Shown in pieces: positions 1 through 10,680 of a DNA stretch of 64,000 nucleotides. Below the pieces are notes generated by a model. The model was not told the DNA's origin. It saw only the letters and a list, made by a program, of their open reading frames with translations, and searched no databases. This DNA comes from Puffinus mauretanicus (lineage: Eukaryota > Chordata > Aves > Procellariiformes > Procellariidae), in contig JAJKFH010000044.1 in assembly GCA_023333565.1 (NCBI GenBank), positions 248,001 through 312,000 of the forward strand. Reading direction: 5' to 3'. How positions within the stretch are numbered: position 1 is the first letter of the stretch; every line of letters begins with the position of its first letter. Made by a program: the position numbers and the translations under genes.

Positions 1-3000
1 TCTCTTCTTTGCACTGAAAGAGATTTTGACACGTCTTCCCATTGCACTGTCTTCATTAGATCCCACCCGACCTTCTTAATCCTTGATTGATATTAGACCA
101 TAAACAGCATTCCAGAAAGCTTGTAAGACTAACAAGCTACTTTCCTCTCCTCCCCAGTGTCCTAACGTACCTCACAGACTCATGGGATCTGATGGCCATT
201 TCTTGTTGGGGCTCAGAGCCCCAACATCCAGACCCTGGTGCTAGGGGTTGTCCAGGTGGATGCACCTATCTAGCAGACTTCTGATCACCTGCATTCATCA
301 GGAAGGCAGGGTCCTCAGAGCTGAAACCCTTACGCTCCTACCCAGGCTTTTGGTTTCTTTCTTTCTAGGTTATGCTGCTGCGGTGGGTATAATTCAAAAC
401 CACCACAAACCTGCAGCCAGCTCTGAACAGAAGAGACAGCCTACTAAGGAGCACTTCCCTCCAAAAAGCACACTCCTCCCTGTGGTCCAGGTCTGTTCCA
501 AACACCAAACGACCAGCGAGTCACATTTCAGGTGTCAGGGCCCAGCTCGAGGCTAGCTACCAAGAACTGGCCTCCTGCGCAACCCCAGAGACACCCAAGA
601 CAGTCCTGGAGCTGCTGGCGTGACACGGCTCCGTGACCGTGAGCACTGGAGTGCAATGCCGTGACTTCCCAACGTAACCCAGCTCATCAGCCCCCTCCTC
701 AATAAACGGGAGGGTACCGTCATAGGATAGTCTTGGAACAACTGTACAAACTGCAATCCAAGTTGTAACACCCCTGAAGAAACACCAAATAAAGTACAGT
801 CACCTTTATTTGTGACTTACATGGGCTATTATCAACATTTAACAAGTAAATAAACATGCAAAAGGAGAGGAAAGGGAGGTATGGTTCACAGCTTAAGCTA
901 AATAGGTATTTAATATTTCCAAACTTTGTAAAGTTTATTTGCTTTAAAAAAGTAAAACAGGGTATATAAATTCTATGTTCTCTTTATCTTAAATCACTTA
1001 TCCAAAGTGATGCAAGATCCACCTGGACACCACCCAAGACTGCAATCGCAAAGACCTATTTATTTGTAATAGAAACCAAACTGGGTTAGAGAAGAGCAGA
1101 AAGGTTGATCAGAGGTATAAAAAAAATTAATTGCAGGGAAATATTTAAAGAATGGGGCACATTAATGGCAAAGCAATGTGTATTTAAGCAGATACAAAAT
1201 AGGCATATAAAATGGTAAGTGGGATTTCAAAAAACCAAAACTTCCATGGAGCATCCGAACAGAAGAATACTTAAACTGAAGAGTAACGTATTTATAAACC
1301 AGTAAGATTAGATACTTCTCTACATCAGGCATAATTAGCTGTTTTATGACACAACTGGCATAAAGAGCACAGCGGGGATCAGAAAGAGGTCAGATACTTA
1401 CACAGAACACAAGAACAGCCAGAGATACACTAGGCAAGATACAACGAAGTCCACTGACTCTGCTGAGCCACAGTTAGGAAGCCCATGTCCTACAAACCCC
1501 ATCACTCCCATGTCCATGGCTCCCTGTGCGCCCGCAGCGGCTCTCCCTCCCTAGCACAACACTACCTGCTCCCCACACAGCCCCACCACTTCTTCCCACC
1601 GCAATATTCCCAGCTCCCCCCTTACTCCTCTTTGGCCAGAACATAGCAGAACACGTTGTGGAGCTTGCATAGGCTCGGCGGCCAGGGCCGCCGGGCTCGA
1701 TGAGCCACCAACTGGCTGCTTTCCCCACCCTCAGCTGCCATGTCTCGCGCAACTTGGCCTTGAAACCTGCACACGTGACAAATTTGGTTGAAAATGTTTA
1801 AGTGGCTTGAAAGTGAGTACGAAACTATCAGAAGAGAAGAGAAACAACAACTGCTTATGTCCAACTGCCTCAGGAGAACAGTCTAAAAGTAGGGACCACG
1901 GATCTTCCTGCATGGGGGCAGGAGCCAGACAAGGACCATTGGGCTCTCTCAAGGGCCAGTTCTTCTGCGGGTCAGTGCACTACCGTACCCTTTCCAGGAG
2001 CCCCCGGCATTAGCTAATCAGAGACTAATTACCATGTAGGGACAGGACCTTGCTTAAATCTAGGAGGGAAATTACACAAGCCTACGGTGGAAAAGCGTTA
2101 CGCGTATGTCCCTGAAAGGGAATGGGATCGTACCCTCTCACCTGGTCACCACAGGCTTGGCCATGCAGTTGCACATATCATAAGCAACAAAACCACTTCT
2201 GCCAAACAAATTTTTTCACGTCCCCACGATATTTTAGTTTTATTCAGTTCATTTTCTTTTATATTTTATGAATGGTTCTTCTCTTCTCCCTCTCCCATGA
2301 CTCATTTTTCAAAGTCTACAAAAACAACAAGAGGAAATAATTTATCCGTGTCTCAAGAAGCTCTCATTATTCCTGAAAAATCTTTTAACTTCCAAACACT
2401 GACCGCTGGACAAACAGCACAGAAGATGGGTGTTGTGGGAGCCTGGGAGCTAACAACCTCAGCCACCCAATTAGGATGCCTTGAGCTTGGTTCCCAAACA
2501 AGGTATCGTTCAAGACACTCCAGGGCGCGTGTCCAAGACTGCCATGCGCACGGCAGAGCACCTTTGGTAACAGGAGACGCATGGGAATGTACAACAGGGG
2601 ATGGGGACAGCTCTGCACTGCTGTCTGCCATCACTCCCCTCCAGCACATGATGAGAGATAACAACTCCTGTTCTCCAAAGGCCTGGTAGGATCCACACTC
2701 GTGCCTAATTACTTCTGAGGAACTTAGGACTGCAGAGAACTGGAATAGCATTCATCCACTCTCACCATCCAGCTCTCAGCAAACTCATGATGCTGGGGTC
2801 AAAGACAGTTTTTAATGCATTTCAGTCCCTGGGAGAGTTGAAGAGTTCCTCAGATGGAAAGCAAGAACAGTCGGCATCCAAGGGCTATAAGAGACCTGAC
2901 AGAGTAAAGCACCATGAGTTCAGAGGGCAACAGGCTCTCGATGACTCCCAGCTTTGCCTGGTGCTGCAGAGAATGCTCTGGAGTCAGCACCCACAGGACA

Positions 3001-6000
3001 GGGTGGCTCGACTGAAGAGACCATGGAGACAACAAGCACCAGATGCTCCGCAGCATCAGGTGGGATACTGCTCTCACACACACAACCCTCATCAGAGCCG
3101 GTGAGCCTCGAGTGCCCTGCTCAGTGGATCACTAAAATAAGGCTAGCAGGTAGTACTCATGACCAAGTCATTTCATTTGTTAGGAAAGGAAAGATCAGTC
3201 TCCTTTTTCCAAACAAGGACCTGGTCACAGTGCCTTTGATGCCTCACAGCCACATCACAGCAGTCTGTTGTGTCTAAAGGCACAGCAAAAAATGATTAAA
3301 CCAGCCATGAACACTTATTTTGGAAGTTAGAAGAGATTAAGCCTGAAGTCTGGAAGGTTCTAGAGCAGCCTCCCCACCAGAATAGCAGGAGGAAAGCGTC
3401 AGTGGTTTTAAAGGTGGAGCATGACCCAGGTGATTGTAAAGCTGTGCACAGCCAAGGTCTCAACTCACTGAATACGAAACTCCTTCTCCATCTCTGTTCT
3501 TCCAACGCTGGCAGTAACACAGGAGCAGCACTCTGGCGAGGAGGCAGCTGTTTGTCACCCCTTTGCTCTAGATCACCATGGGCACAGATAATTTGAGGGG
3601 GAAGTTTAAAGCTTTGGCTTAACTTCCAAGTTATTAACGGCTCCATCTCTAACCGCCTGCATGTAACCGCCAGAACAGCTGCCTTCCTGCAGGGTAGCGG
3701 GGATCCTACAGCCTAGAGTGAACTGTGCGCGAGCAGCCTCTCATAAATGTTTGTGGCTGGATAAAGAAAGTCCAGACGAAACTAGCTGGCTGAGCATCAA
3801 ACTGAAATGGCAAAACCTTCCTCTAACAAAAACGATCTTCGCTGTGCAATAACAACTTTCTTCACAAGTAAAATAACCCCCTCTATCTAAACAACCTCCA
3901 GCACAACCAAGAACTGCTACAATAATAATTCAACAAAACTATAACCACAGCCAACAGAAATTCAGTTTGCCATTTATTTCACAGAGGGTTAGCTTAGATA
4001 CTGCAGTTGGGAATGTCAATTAGGAACCACATTAGAGAGGAAAACCTACTGTCGGATGCACATGGTAACAGTTGCTTGAGAATAACTCCTCCTAATCACA
4101 AAGTGCAAGGAAATGAAACTCCAAATCCAGCACATTCATAGTGTTCCTAATTTTTCCCTAGTTTCCAGGCTGGACATTCAATCCTCATCGTGCCTTGTCT
4201 CTGAACCATTTCTCCCTGTGACCTTGTGATTTCAGTGCTGGTGACTACTGGTTCTCCCTTTGCTTGGGGCGCTCACATCTCATTTCATTTCTCATTATCA
4301 GCAACAAGCAGATCAAGGACAGACTCTCCTCTGCTCGAATGCTTTAGCTATCTTACAAACGAAATAACTGTATTGATTATTGCCTTTTGTCATCCAACAG
4401 CTACCAGGACAGTTACAGTATACAGTCAAGACAGACACCCTAACTTTCACTGTGCTCTTGAAACCAAACTGACTCCTACTGAAAAGCCCCGAGGAAATCC
4501 GTCACATAACGCAAGGTTCAGTGCATCTCTCGCTCCACCAAATCCAGCATGCAAGACCCTTGCTTAACATCAGCGTTCAGCAGAACCTTCGCAGGAGTCC
4601 ATTTGCTTTCAACAAGGAACACAACCTCCAAATGTAACCCTGGGTGAATGTTAAAGGATGCTCAGCTTTGTCTCAAGACAGCACACTAACAAGCAGCGTT
4701 TGCTTCATAACATAGTCATGCTTCAAACAGGGCCATACACAAACCCTTGCATGTTCTGCCGTTCTCCTCTCCGACAGTAACTGCTTGCAGCCCCAGCCGT
4801 CTGAAATCACCGAGTTTCACTGCATCGAAGGGATGGCTGTCAAGTCCCCTCACTAACACATCTTAAGATGAGACACCGGCCCTATCACATTTCCACGCCT
4901 GGGGATCTCCTGTCCGCAGCCTCCACCTGCTCAGCGCTGCCATCCCCATGGAGGTCCCTTCCCACAGCACAGTCATCCCTGTAGACAGCTCTTCACTCAG
5001 ACTTGCATCTTCGGGCAGGCTTCTCCCTCAGCATCACACTGAGAGAGCTCCCTCCATGCAGGGCTCTCACCCTTGCACATCTCCCCAAATGCAGCTCATC
5101 TCATCAGGCAACTGCCTCCACCAATTCTTTGACAGCACTCCCCAAATCTACTCCCATCCTTCCCCAAACAGCTCTTCTGCTCGTACCCACCACACTTCAA
5201 CACTTCCTCCAACTGCCACCTTCTCCCTCCAGGACCCTCCACCCCCAACACTTTGATTCCTGAGCAGCTCAGTTAGTCCCCTCCCAGCTGGTACATCCTT
5301 TTCAGGACCCTGATCTGAAGTTCCCCCAGCTGCCCACGGCAAGGCATCCTCTCAAACCACACTCTCCCAACACTCCTCACCACTGCTGCCCGTTTGCGGA
5401 CACCCTGGCACCCCCATGAGCTCAAAGCAGTCCAGCTCCACCTCAGTCAGGGACCTTCACTTATACCAACTTCTATTTCCACAAGCCAGGTGTGAGAGAG
5501 TTCTTCCCACCAACTGAAGATCACCCCCTGTTTCCAAAAGGAGTCACGAGTCCACCAAACATGACAAAGCACCAGCCGCAGCAGTTCCACTCAGACGGCT
5601 GCGTTCCATTTATCCCCATCGCTCTACCTGGCTGCAACGCCAGGGCACCCTATCCAATAACTGTCAATATTCCTATCCTCGCAAAAATTAATCAGCATCT
5701 CAAAAGCAGTAAATAACTGAGTGCTGCCCATCTACACTGCCTGGAGATCTTTCATAAGCGAGTCACTGAAGTGATTCTCTTTTAACTCTTATTAAGCCTT
5801 CTCAGCCACACACTAAGCAAGCCAGCTGAGAGTGCCTCCAGCTCCGAGGAGCCATTGCCCATCAGAGCCTGCTCTTCCTCCCCATGGTACTTCCCATAAC
5901 TTGCTTTCTCTCTGGAGATCACATGAAGAAGATATGCAAACAATTACAGGTGAATACATTAATTAAGGATTCTGTTGCAATTACTAAGGAATGGCATCAG

Positions 6001-7435
6001 GACCACCTACTTAATGCAAATTCTTGAGGAGATACAGAAGGGTGTGATAGAAAACATTAGGTAAGTGGGTGAAGGCAAGAGATAGGAAAAGCACTTCTGA
6101 CCCAAAAGCCCTGTCCATCTGTTGATTCCTTCCAGCCCCCTGGAAACAAACACTTTTACCCCAAGACCACGCAACGCGTAGGTCCACACATCAAAAGCCC
6201 GTTAACTCCAACTACCCTGCTGCAGAAAGCCTCACCATCCGGCACATCAGCCAAGTCACAGGCACTTCACATCTTATCTCCACCTCCACTCGGGGCAAAA
6301 ACACATTGGTGGGGGCAACGGCCAGTCTGCTTGGACTGCCACCTCCAAGGGGAGGCTTTCAGCATCCACAGCACAGGACTTGGAGGTCTCATGCACTTGT
6401 GAAGCAGCAATTCAGAGCGTGGAACAGCAAGCCCTGTCTCCCACTCCCAAGCTCAGATCCACATTACAGCTAATGCAACTAGTCAGATTAGCGACTGCTC
6501 CAGCCCGCATTGTAAAAGGCATCAGCAAAAAAAGTGGAGGCAGGAAGATGAAAAGAAGATCGTTAAACTTTCTGTGAAAAACTATAGAATTAGCCTGCTT
6601 GCAGAGGAAGCCTTTTTTTATCCGTGCCTGCTGGAAGCTGACTTATGACCTACCGCAGGGTTTACATGTCTTTCAAGAAGTCTGCCCAACATAATGGGCA
6701 ATGCCATTATCCCTCCAAGCCTCTCATCTCCCCATGAGCTCTGCATCGCTGTGGCTCCTCAGCGCGTGTGGTTGGGAGTTTTGTTTAGGAAGCGCTTCCT
6801 TGCCCACCTCCCGCTCGCCGCTCTCAGCCGGCGTCGCTGGCACCCTGCAAGAGGTGGGCTGGCAACCGGGAGCTTTGCAGATGGCCCACGGCACGGCGCG
6901 AGGCAGGAGCAGCACTCAGGGTGCACAGTCAACCCCGGGCTGGGGAGAAGAGGGTTCAGAGAGGAGCCCACTTCTCCCGGGGGTCCCAGCACAGCATGGC
7001 ACCCACGGTCCTGTGTTGCAGGGTGGGACTGACGCCCCAAGGTCCGACTGCAGGACCAGAGCCCCAGGGCCACACCGAGGAGCCGTGGCCCCACATCTGG
7101 GGCCTGACCGGGCAGTCCCAGGGCCTGACCAGCACCCCACAGCGCTGCGCCCCCAGGGCCTGGCCGAGGGACCCGTGACCCTGGGGCTGGAGATGCCTGG
7201 GGACCCCATGGCGCTGCTACCCCACAGGTGGGCTAGAGCCCTGCGGCCCCACGGCCAGGCTCGGGACTCCACGGCCACAGACGGGGCGAGCAGTGCTGCT
7301 GGCCCCCAGCCCGTGGCGGGACCCCCGGGCTGGAGCAGGACCCCTGGGCAGGAGCCCGCGGCCGGTGGGCGCCACCCCCGGGCCCCCCACCCGCCCGACC
7401 CCGCGCCCCGGCCCCCGCCGCCCGCCCGCACTCAC
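1..7435. other. SHANK3 intron downstream of the SH3 exon (partial)
   Basis: No exon was recognised. In particular, the continuation of the SH3 domain (a GEGGFWEG-like sequence and GWFP on the minus strand) was looked for and not seen, so the next exon is probably left of the window. The stretch 780-1350 is AT-rich and apparently unique; 4900-5400 is C/T-rich; GC content climbs from about 6760 towards the CpG island. No CR1 copy was recognised here. Confidence 0.6.
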
Positions 7436-7629
7436 CCTTGACGGCTTCGCCCCGGTTGAGCTGGATCTCGCCCTCGCCCTGCGGCGCGTAGCTCTTCACC
7501 ACGATGAACTTGCGGCCGGGCACGGCGCTGTACAGCTTCCGCTTGGGCCCGCGCAGCGGGGCGGGCGCGGCGTGCGGCGCGGGCTCGGCGCCGGGGCCGG
7601 GCCCGGGGGGCCCCGCCGGGCCGCCGGGG
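7436..7629 (-). CDS. SHANK3: SHANK3 internal exon: Pro/Gly-rich linker and first half of the SH3 domain
   Basis: SHANK3 is a scaffold of the postsynaptic density at excitatory synapses. Its SH3 domain lies between the ankyrin repeats and the PDZ domain. The 194-nt exon supplies one base to a split Ser codon, then 64 codons, then one base (G). Residues 1-25 are Pro/Gly/Ala-rich. Residues 26-64 begin RGPKRKLYSAVPGRKF and end EIQLNRGEAVK, which is the start of a SHANK-type SH3 fold. The ending GEGEI-x-L-x-RGEAVK fits SHANK3 better than my recollection of SHANK1 or SHANK2. The acceptor reads tcttcgtttacag with a possible branch site cgtaacc about 20 nt upstream. The donor reads AAGG/gtgagt. The phase fits the exon at 53213-53552, which ends in AG. 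The SH3 domain is cut mid-fold, so its remainder must be on a downstream exon, which I did not find in 1-7435. SHANK family membership is very likely; the paralogue call is slightly less certain. Confidence 0.9.
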
Positions 7630-7709
7630 CTGTAAACGAAGACGTAGGTTACGGTGCTGATGCCCGGCAGCTCGCGGCTCGGCCCGCCGCGGCCCGCGGG
7701 CTGCGCCAT
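7630..7709 (-). other. SHANK3: Candidate alternative first coding segment, in frame with the SH3 exon
   Basis: On the minus strand an ATG at 7709-7707 sits in the context cccgccATGG, with G at -3 and G at +4. It opens a frame beginning MAQPAGRGG that runs 26 codons plus AG straight into the SH3 exon without a stop. If a transcript started in the CpG island and did not use the acceptor at 7630, it would encode a SHANK3 form with this short N-terminus, Pro-rich linker and SH3, lacking the ankyrin repeats. The segment includes the polypyrimidine tract and acceptor of the normal exon. The open frame may be chance in GC-rich DNA, so this is a hypothesis. Confidence 0.3.
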
Positions 7710-7726
7710 GGCGGGGCCGGCGGGGC

Positions 7727-7879
7727 TCAGCGCAGCCCCGGCCGCCGCGGCGCCGCCCGGGCGCGGGCACCGGCTGCGGCTGGGGGGCCGCCGCCCGCCG
7801 CCGGCTCCATGGCGCGGCGCCGCCCGCCCCGCGCGGCGCTCCGCTCCCTCCGGCGCCGCGCCGCCGCCGCGCGCACCAT
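7727..7879 (-). other. Possible upstream ORF (50 codons) ahead of the alternative ATG
   Basis: An ATG at 7879 in a fair Kozak context (GGGCCATGG) starts a 50-codon Arg/Ala-rich frame with a second ATG at 7810. It stops at 7727, 17 nt before the candidate SHANK3 start at 7709. The frame differs from that of SHANK3. If the CpG island is transcribed leftward, this would be an upstream ORF that could limit translation. The composition (RRRR, AAAA) suggests a by-product of GC-rich sequence rather than a functional peptide. Confidence 0.2.
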
Positions 7880-8003
7880 GGCCCGGGGCAGGTGCCGCCG
7901 CCGGCGGCTCCTCCCCCTGCGGGCGGGGACGGCGCCGGCCCAGCCGCCTCCCGCCCCCGGCCGCCGCCCCCGCCGCGCCGCGCCGCCGCCGCCCCGACCC
8001 GCA

Positions 8004-8030
8004 GCCGCCGCCGCCGCCGCCGCCGCCGCC
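8004..8030. repeat. (GCC)9 trinucleotide tract, CGG-type in gene orientation
   Basis: Nine uninterrupted GCC units are seen on the plus strand, flanked by further GCC-rich sequence. Read in the direction of the SHANK3 gene it is a GGC/CGG repeat about 300 nt upstream of the candidate ATG at 7709. Such tracts in CpG islands are often length-variable. Confidence 0.9.
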
Positions 8031-8154
8031 GCGGGGCCGCGCACCGAGCCGCCCCCTGGCGGCCAGCGCCGCCGTGCTGCCCCGGGCCGGGGGCGCGGGG
8101 GCCGGGCGGCAGTGCCGGGGGGCGGCCCCGGGGGCGGATGGGGGCAGCGCCGGG

Positions 8155-8290
8155 GTAGGGTGGAGGGGCAGTGCGGGGGGCGGGCAGGTTGGGGGGGTAG
8201 TTCCCGGGGAAGCAGTGTTGGGGGGTAGGTTGGGGGGGAGTGTGCGGGGGGGAGAGTTTGGGGGGGGCAATGCCGGGGCGGGTGCGGGGA
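8155..8290 (+). repeat. Array of G-runs with G-quadruplex potential
   Basis: The plus strand carries many runs of four to eight Gs separated by short spacers, in loosely repeating units such as gttggggggtaggttggg. Four or more runs lie within any 40-50 nt, which meets the usual sequence rule for G-quadruplex formation. The G-rich strand is the template strand of the SHANK3 gene. Confidence 0.6.
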
Positions 8291-10658
8291 TGCCCAGCTG
8301 CCGCTCCCGGGGCGGGGAGCAGTGCCCCGGGGGGCGGGGAAGTGACAGCTGTGCCTTCTGCACCGGGGCGCTGCCGGGGGCGGGGGCTCCCCTCTGGCCC
8401 CCGACCTGCCACCGCCGCGCACCGCAGCCCCCCCGCTCGCAGTCCCCCGCACACGGGAGGCGCTCGGGGCTGCCCGCTGGCTCGCTGGCAGCGCCCCAGC
8501 TCCCGCCGCCGCTCCGGGCTGGTCCCTCCGACTGCCCCTGCAGCGCCCTGTTTGCAGTTCCCCAGCTCCTTGCTTGCAGCCCCCTTGCCCTGCATTGCAG
8601 CCGCCCCGATCTGCACCTGCAGCCCCTGTTGGGCACAGACATCCTCACCTCGCAGCCCCCACGTCCCCCAGGTCTGTGGGGCATGCACCCACAGCCCCTA
8701 CGGGGCAGCCCCCAACCACCCTCCTGCGGCCCCCCGGGAAGGGCAGGGGCACAGCCATACAGCGGGGTCTCCTCCCGCAGACCCTCCTGCTGCCGGAGGC
8801 GCTGCCTGGTGACGGTGCAGGTAGAGGGGATCGGCCGCTGCGGCAGGAAAAGCCGTCCCGTACGTGCACCCCCAGAAACGGCTGTAACCCAAACAGGGAC
8901 TCCGCTCCTCGGAGAGCAGGGTGCAGCCAGGAGAGAGGTCAGCGTCCCTCAGGCTGGGACAGTCCGAGCTTCCCCTAGGAGCACCACTGCCGTCACGGAG
9001 CAGTTCTGCCGGCGCCGCACAGAGACCAGCAGAGAGCTGGGAACGGCGACCCAACGCTGAAACAAACAGGCCAGCACAAGAGACACAGCCCCCTGTCTTG
9101 GCATCAGCAGGCTGCCCAAAACGTCTCGTCAAACTTCCCATCTGCAGGCACAAAGCTTCAGTAGAAGGCACTGTCACACCGGGGATGTGTGCCGCGTAAC
9201 CTGCCAGCCTCAGCCCAGAAGCATGCTGCTTCGGTGCTGCGCTAAGTTACAGTCCCTAAAGGGAAAAAACACTTAATAAGAAATAAATAGCTACCCTTTC
9301 CTTACAATACTTCTAAATGTCACTCCAGTATCATTTTTACTCAATGCAGAGATATTAAAGACCAGCTCAAATCTCTAAAAGGCCCTTTTATGTTTTTAGA
9401 AACAGTCACAAGAAGCATGCAGAAAATGTAGGTATTGCAGACAGCTCACAGAAATACCTGCTCAGTGCAGCGTGCCTCGCCGACACTGCAGCTCTGCACC
9501 CTGCTGCGTGCTCACGCTGGCCTGGGGACGGTCAGCCCACAGGGCCGGGCACTTGCGCTTCGGGCTTTGTGCGTGGGTGTGCGTTACGCAAGCGGGGCAG
9601 CCAGGCTGCCGGTGCATGGTGGGATCGCTGCAGCGCTGGGGCCGTGAGCCCCCCTCCAGCTCTGCTGTCTGCAATGGGTGCCCACACAGACCTTCATGTC
9701 GGCAAGCAGGATCCCACTCCAGCCATTTCGTTTCTCCATGCTCCCGACTACAAGTCTACCCACCCCTTGCTGTGGCACCGATGCTGTCCTCCAACAACCG
9801 TGCTGCCAATGTGCAGCTGCCTCAGCTACCGAGGAACCCGTAGCTCCACCACTGATCCTGCACCTTGGCACCCTCCAGCAGGGTTGCAGCAGTTTTATGC
9901 ACCATCGCCCGTGCATTTTCTCAGCAGCAACCTTGCATCATCTTTCAAGTGATTTTGAAAATACTGCTGCTGGACCAAGAGCCGGTCCTTGCACAAATGA
10001 CACGAAGATGAACACAACAGCCCAAAGTCTCCACGGCTCCTCTTTAGCAGTTGCACTGGGGAAGCATTAATTATGCGGCTTGCAATCCAGTCCATATCTG
10101 CCATATTGATTCTGTAGCACACTCATTTTTTAATCGTTAAGGAGTTATTAAGTCAAAATGTCTCAGAAGCCTACATCTATTATATCAGAGGTACATTTAT
10201 AACAAGTTTTGTAATAATTTCAAAGAATACCACCATTTTTGTTTGGGCTCTTTTGGCAGGCTCAATTCCAATTAAAGGATGTTAATTAGTTTAATCATAT
10301 TTCATGTTAATGCCTGCCTGATAGAGACCTCTATCAGTTGTGCAGCTGCTCCAGGTTCAGGCTCTACTCTGGGAACATTTCTACCTATATTCCCAACTGG
10401 AAAATGTGAGAAAAAATGCCTGGAATGGGTTTTACATTTTCTATCAGTCGAGAGCGGGGTATCTCTTGGCACATTTCCACGTGAACTGACAATGTGTTTC
10501 TTCACCTATTTTATCACCCGGCACCATAAGGCACCTTGAGGCCTGAAGGAGCGGGTTTCATCCTTTGTATCGCCTAGTTAAGCTGCAGCTAATCGCTGCT
10601 GGATCCATAACTTATTTCTGAACAGCAGCCAGGACGCCTTGTATATTATGAATAAAAC

Positions 10659-10680
10659 AAACACTACCGCGGCAGTGTTT
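10659..10680. repeat. 22-bp near-perfect palindrome with a CCGCGG centre
   Basis: Arms AAACACT and AGTGTTT flank a CCGCGG centre, with one mismatched pair (A opposite C). It sits in an AT-rich segment, where the CCGCGG core (a SacII site with two CpGs) stands out. Confidence 0.75.

Larger units (their letters stand above)
7360..8520. promoter_or_regulatory. Strong CpG island overlapping the SH3 exon: candidate internal SHANK3 promoter
   Basis: The stretch is extremely GC-rich and full of CpG, unlike the AT-rich to neutral intron around it. It covers the SH3 exon and about 900 bp upstream of it in gene orientation. It has no obvious TATA box, as is usual for CpG-island promoters. Mammalian Shank3 is known to use several internal promoters that make shorter isoforms, including ones lacking the ankyrin repeats. 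This island is placed where such a promoter would sit. Promoter activity is inferred; the base composition is seen directly. The borders are approximate, and moderately GC-rich DNA continues to about 6760 on one side and 8870 on the other. Confidence 0.6.

Noticed and set aside
7233..8684. Long minus-strand open frame (483 codons) over the CpG island
   Set aside because: Only the part within 7436-7629 is a supported exon, with 7630-7709 as a hypothesis. The rest is open because GC-rich DNA rarely makes stops, and it reads as low-complexity Arg/Pro/Ala/Gly.
7654..9060. Long plus-strand open frame (468 codons)
   Set aside because: It lies antisense to the SHANK3 exon region in GC-rich DNA, has low-complexity composition and no recognisable domain.
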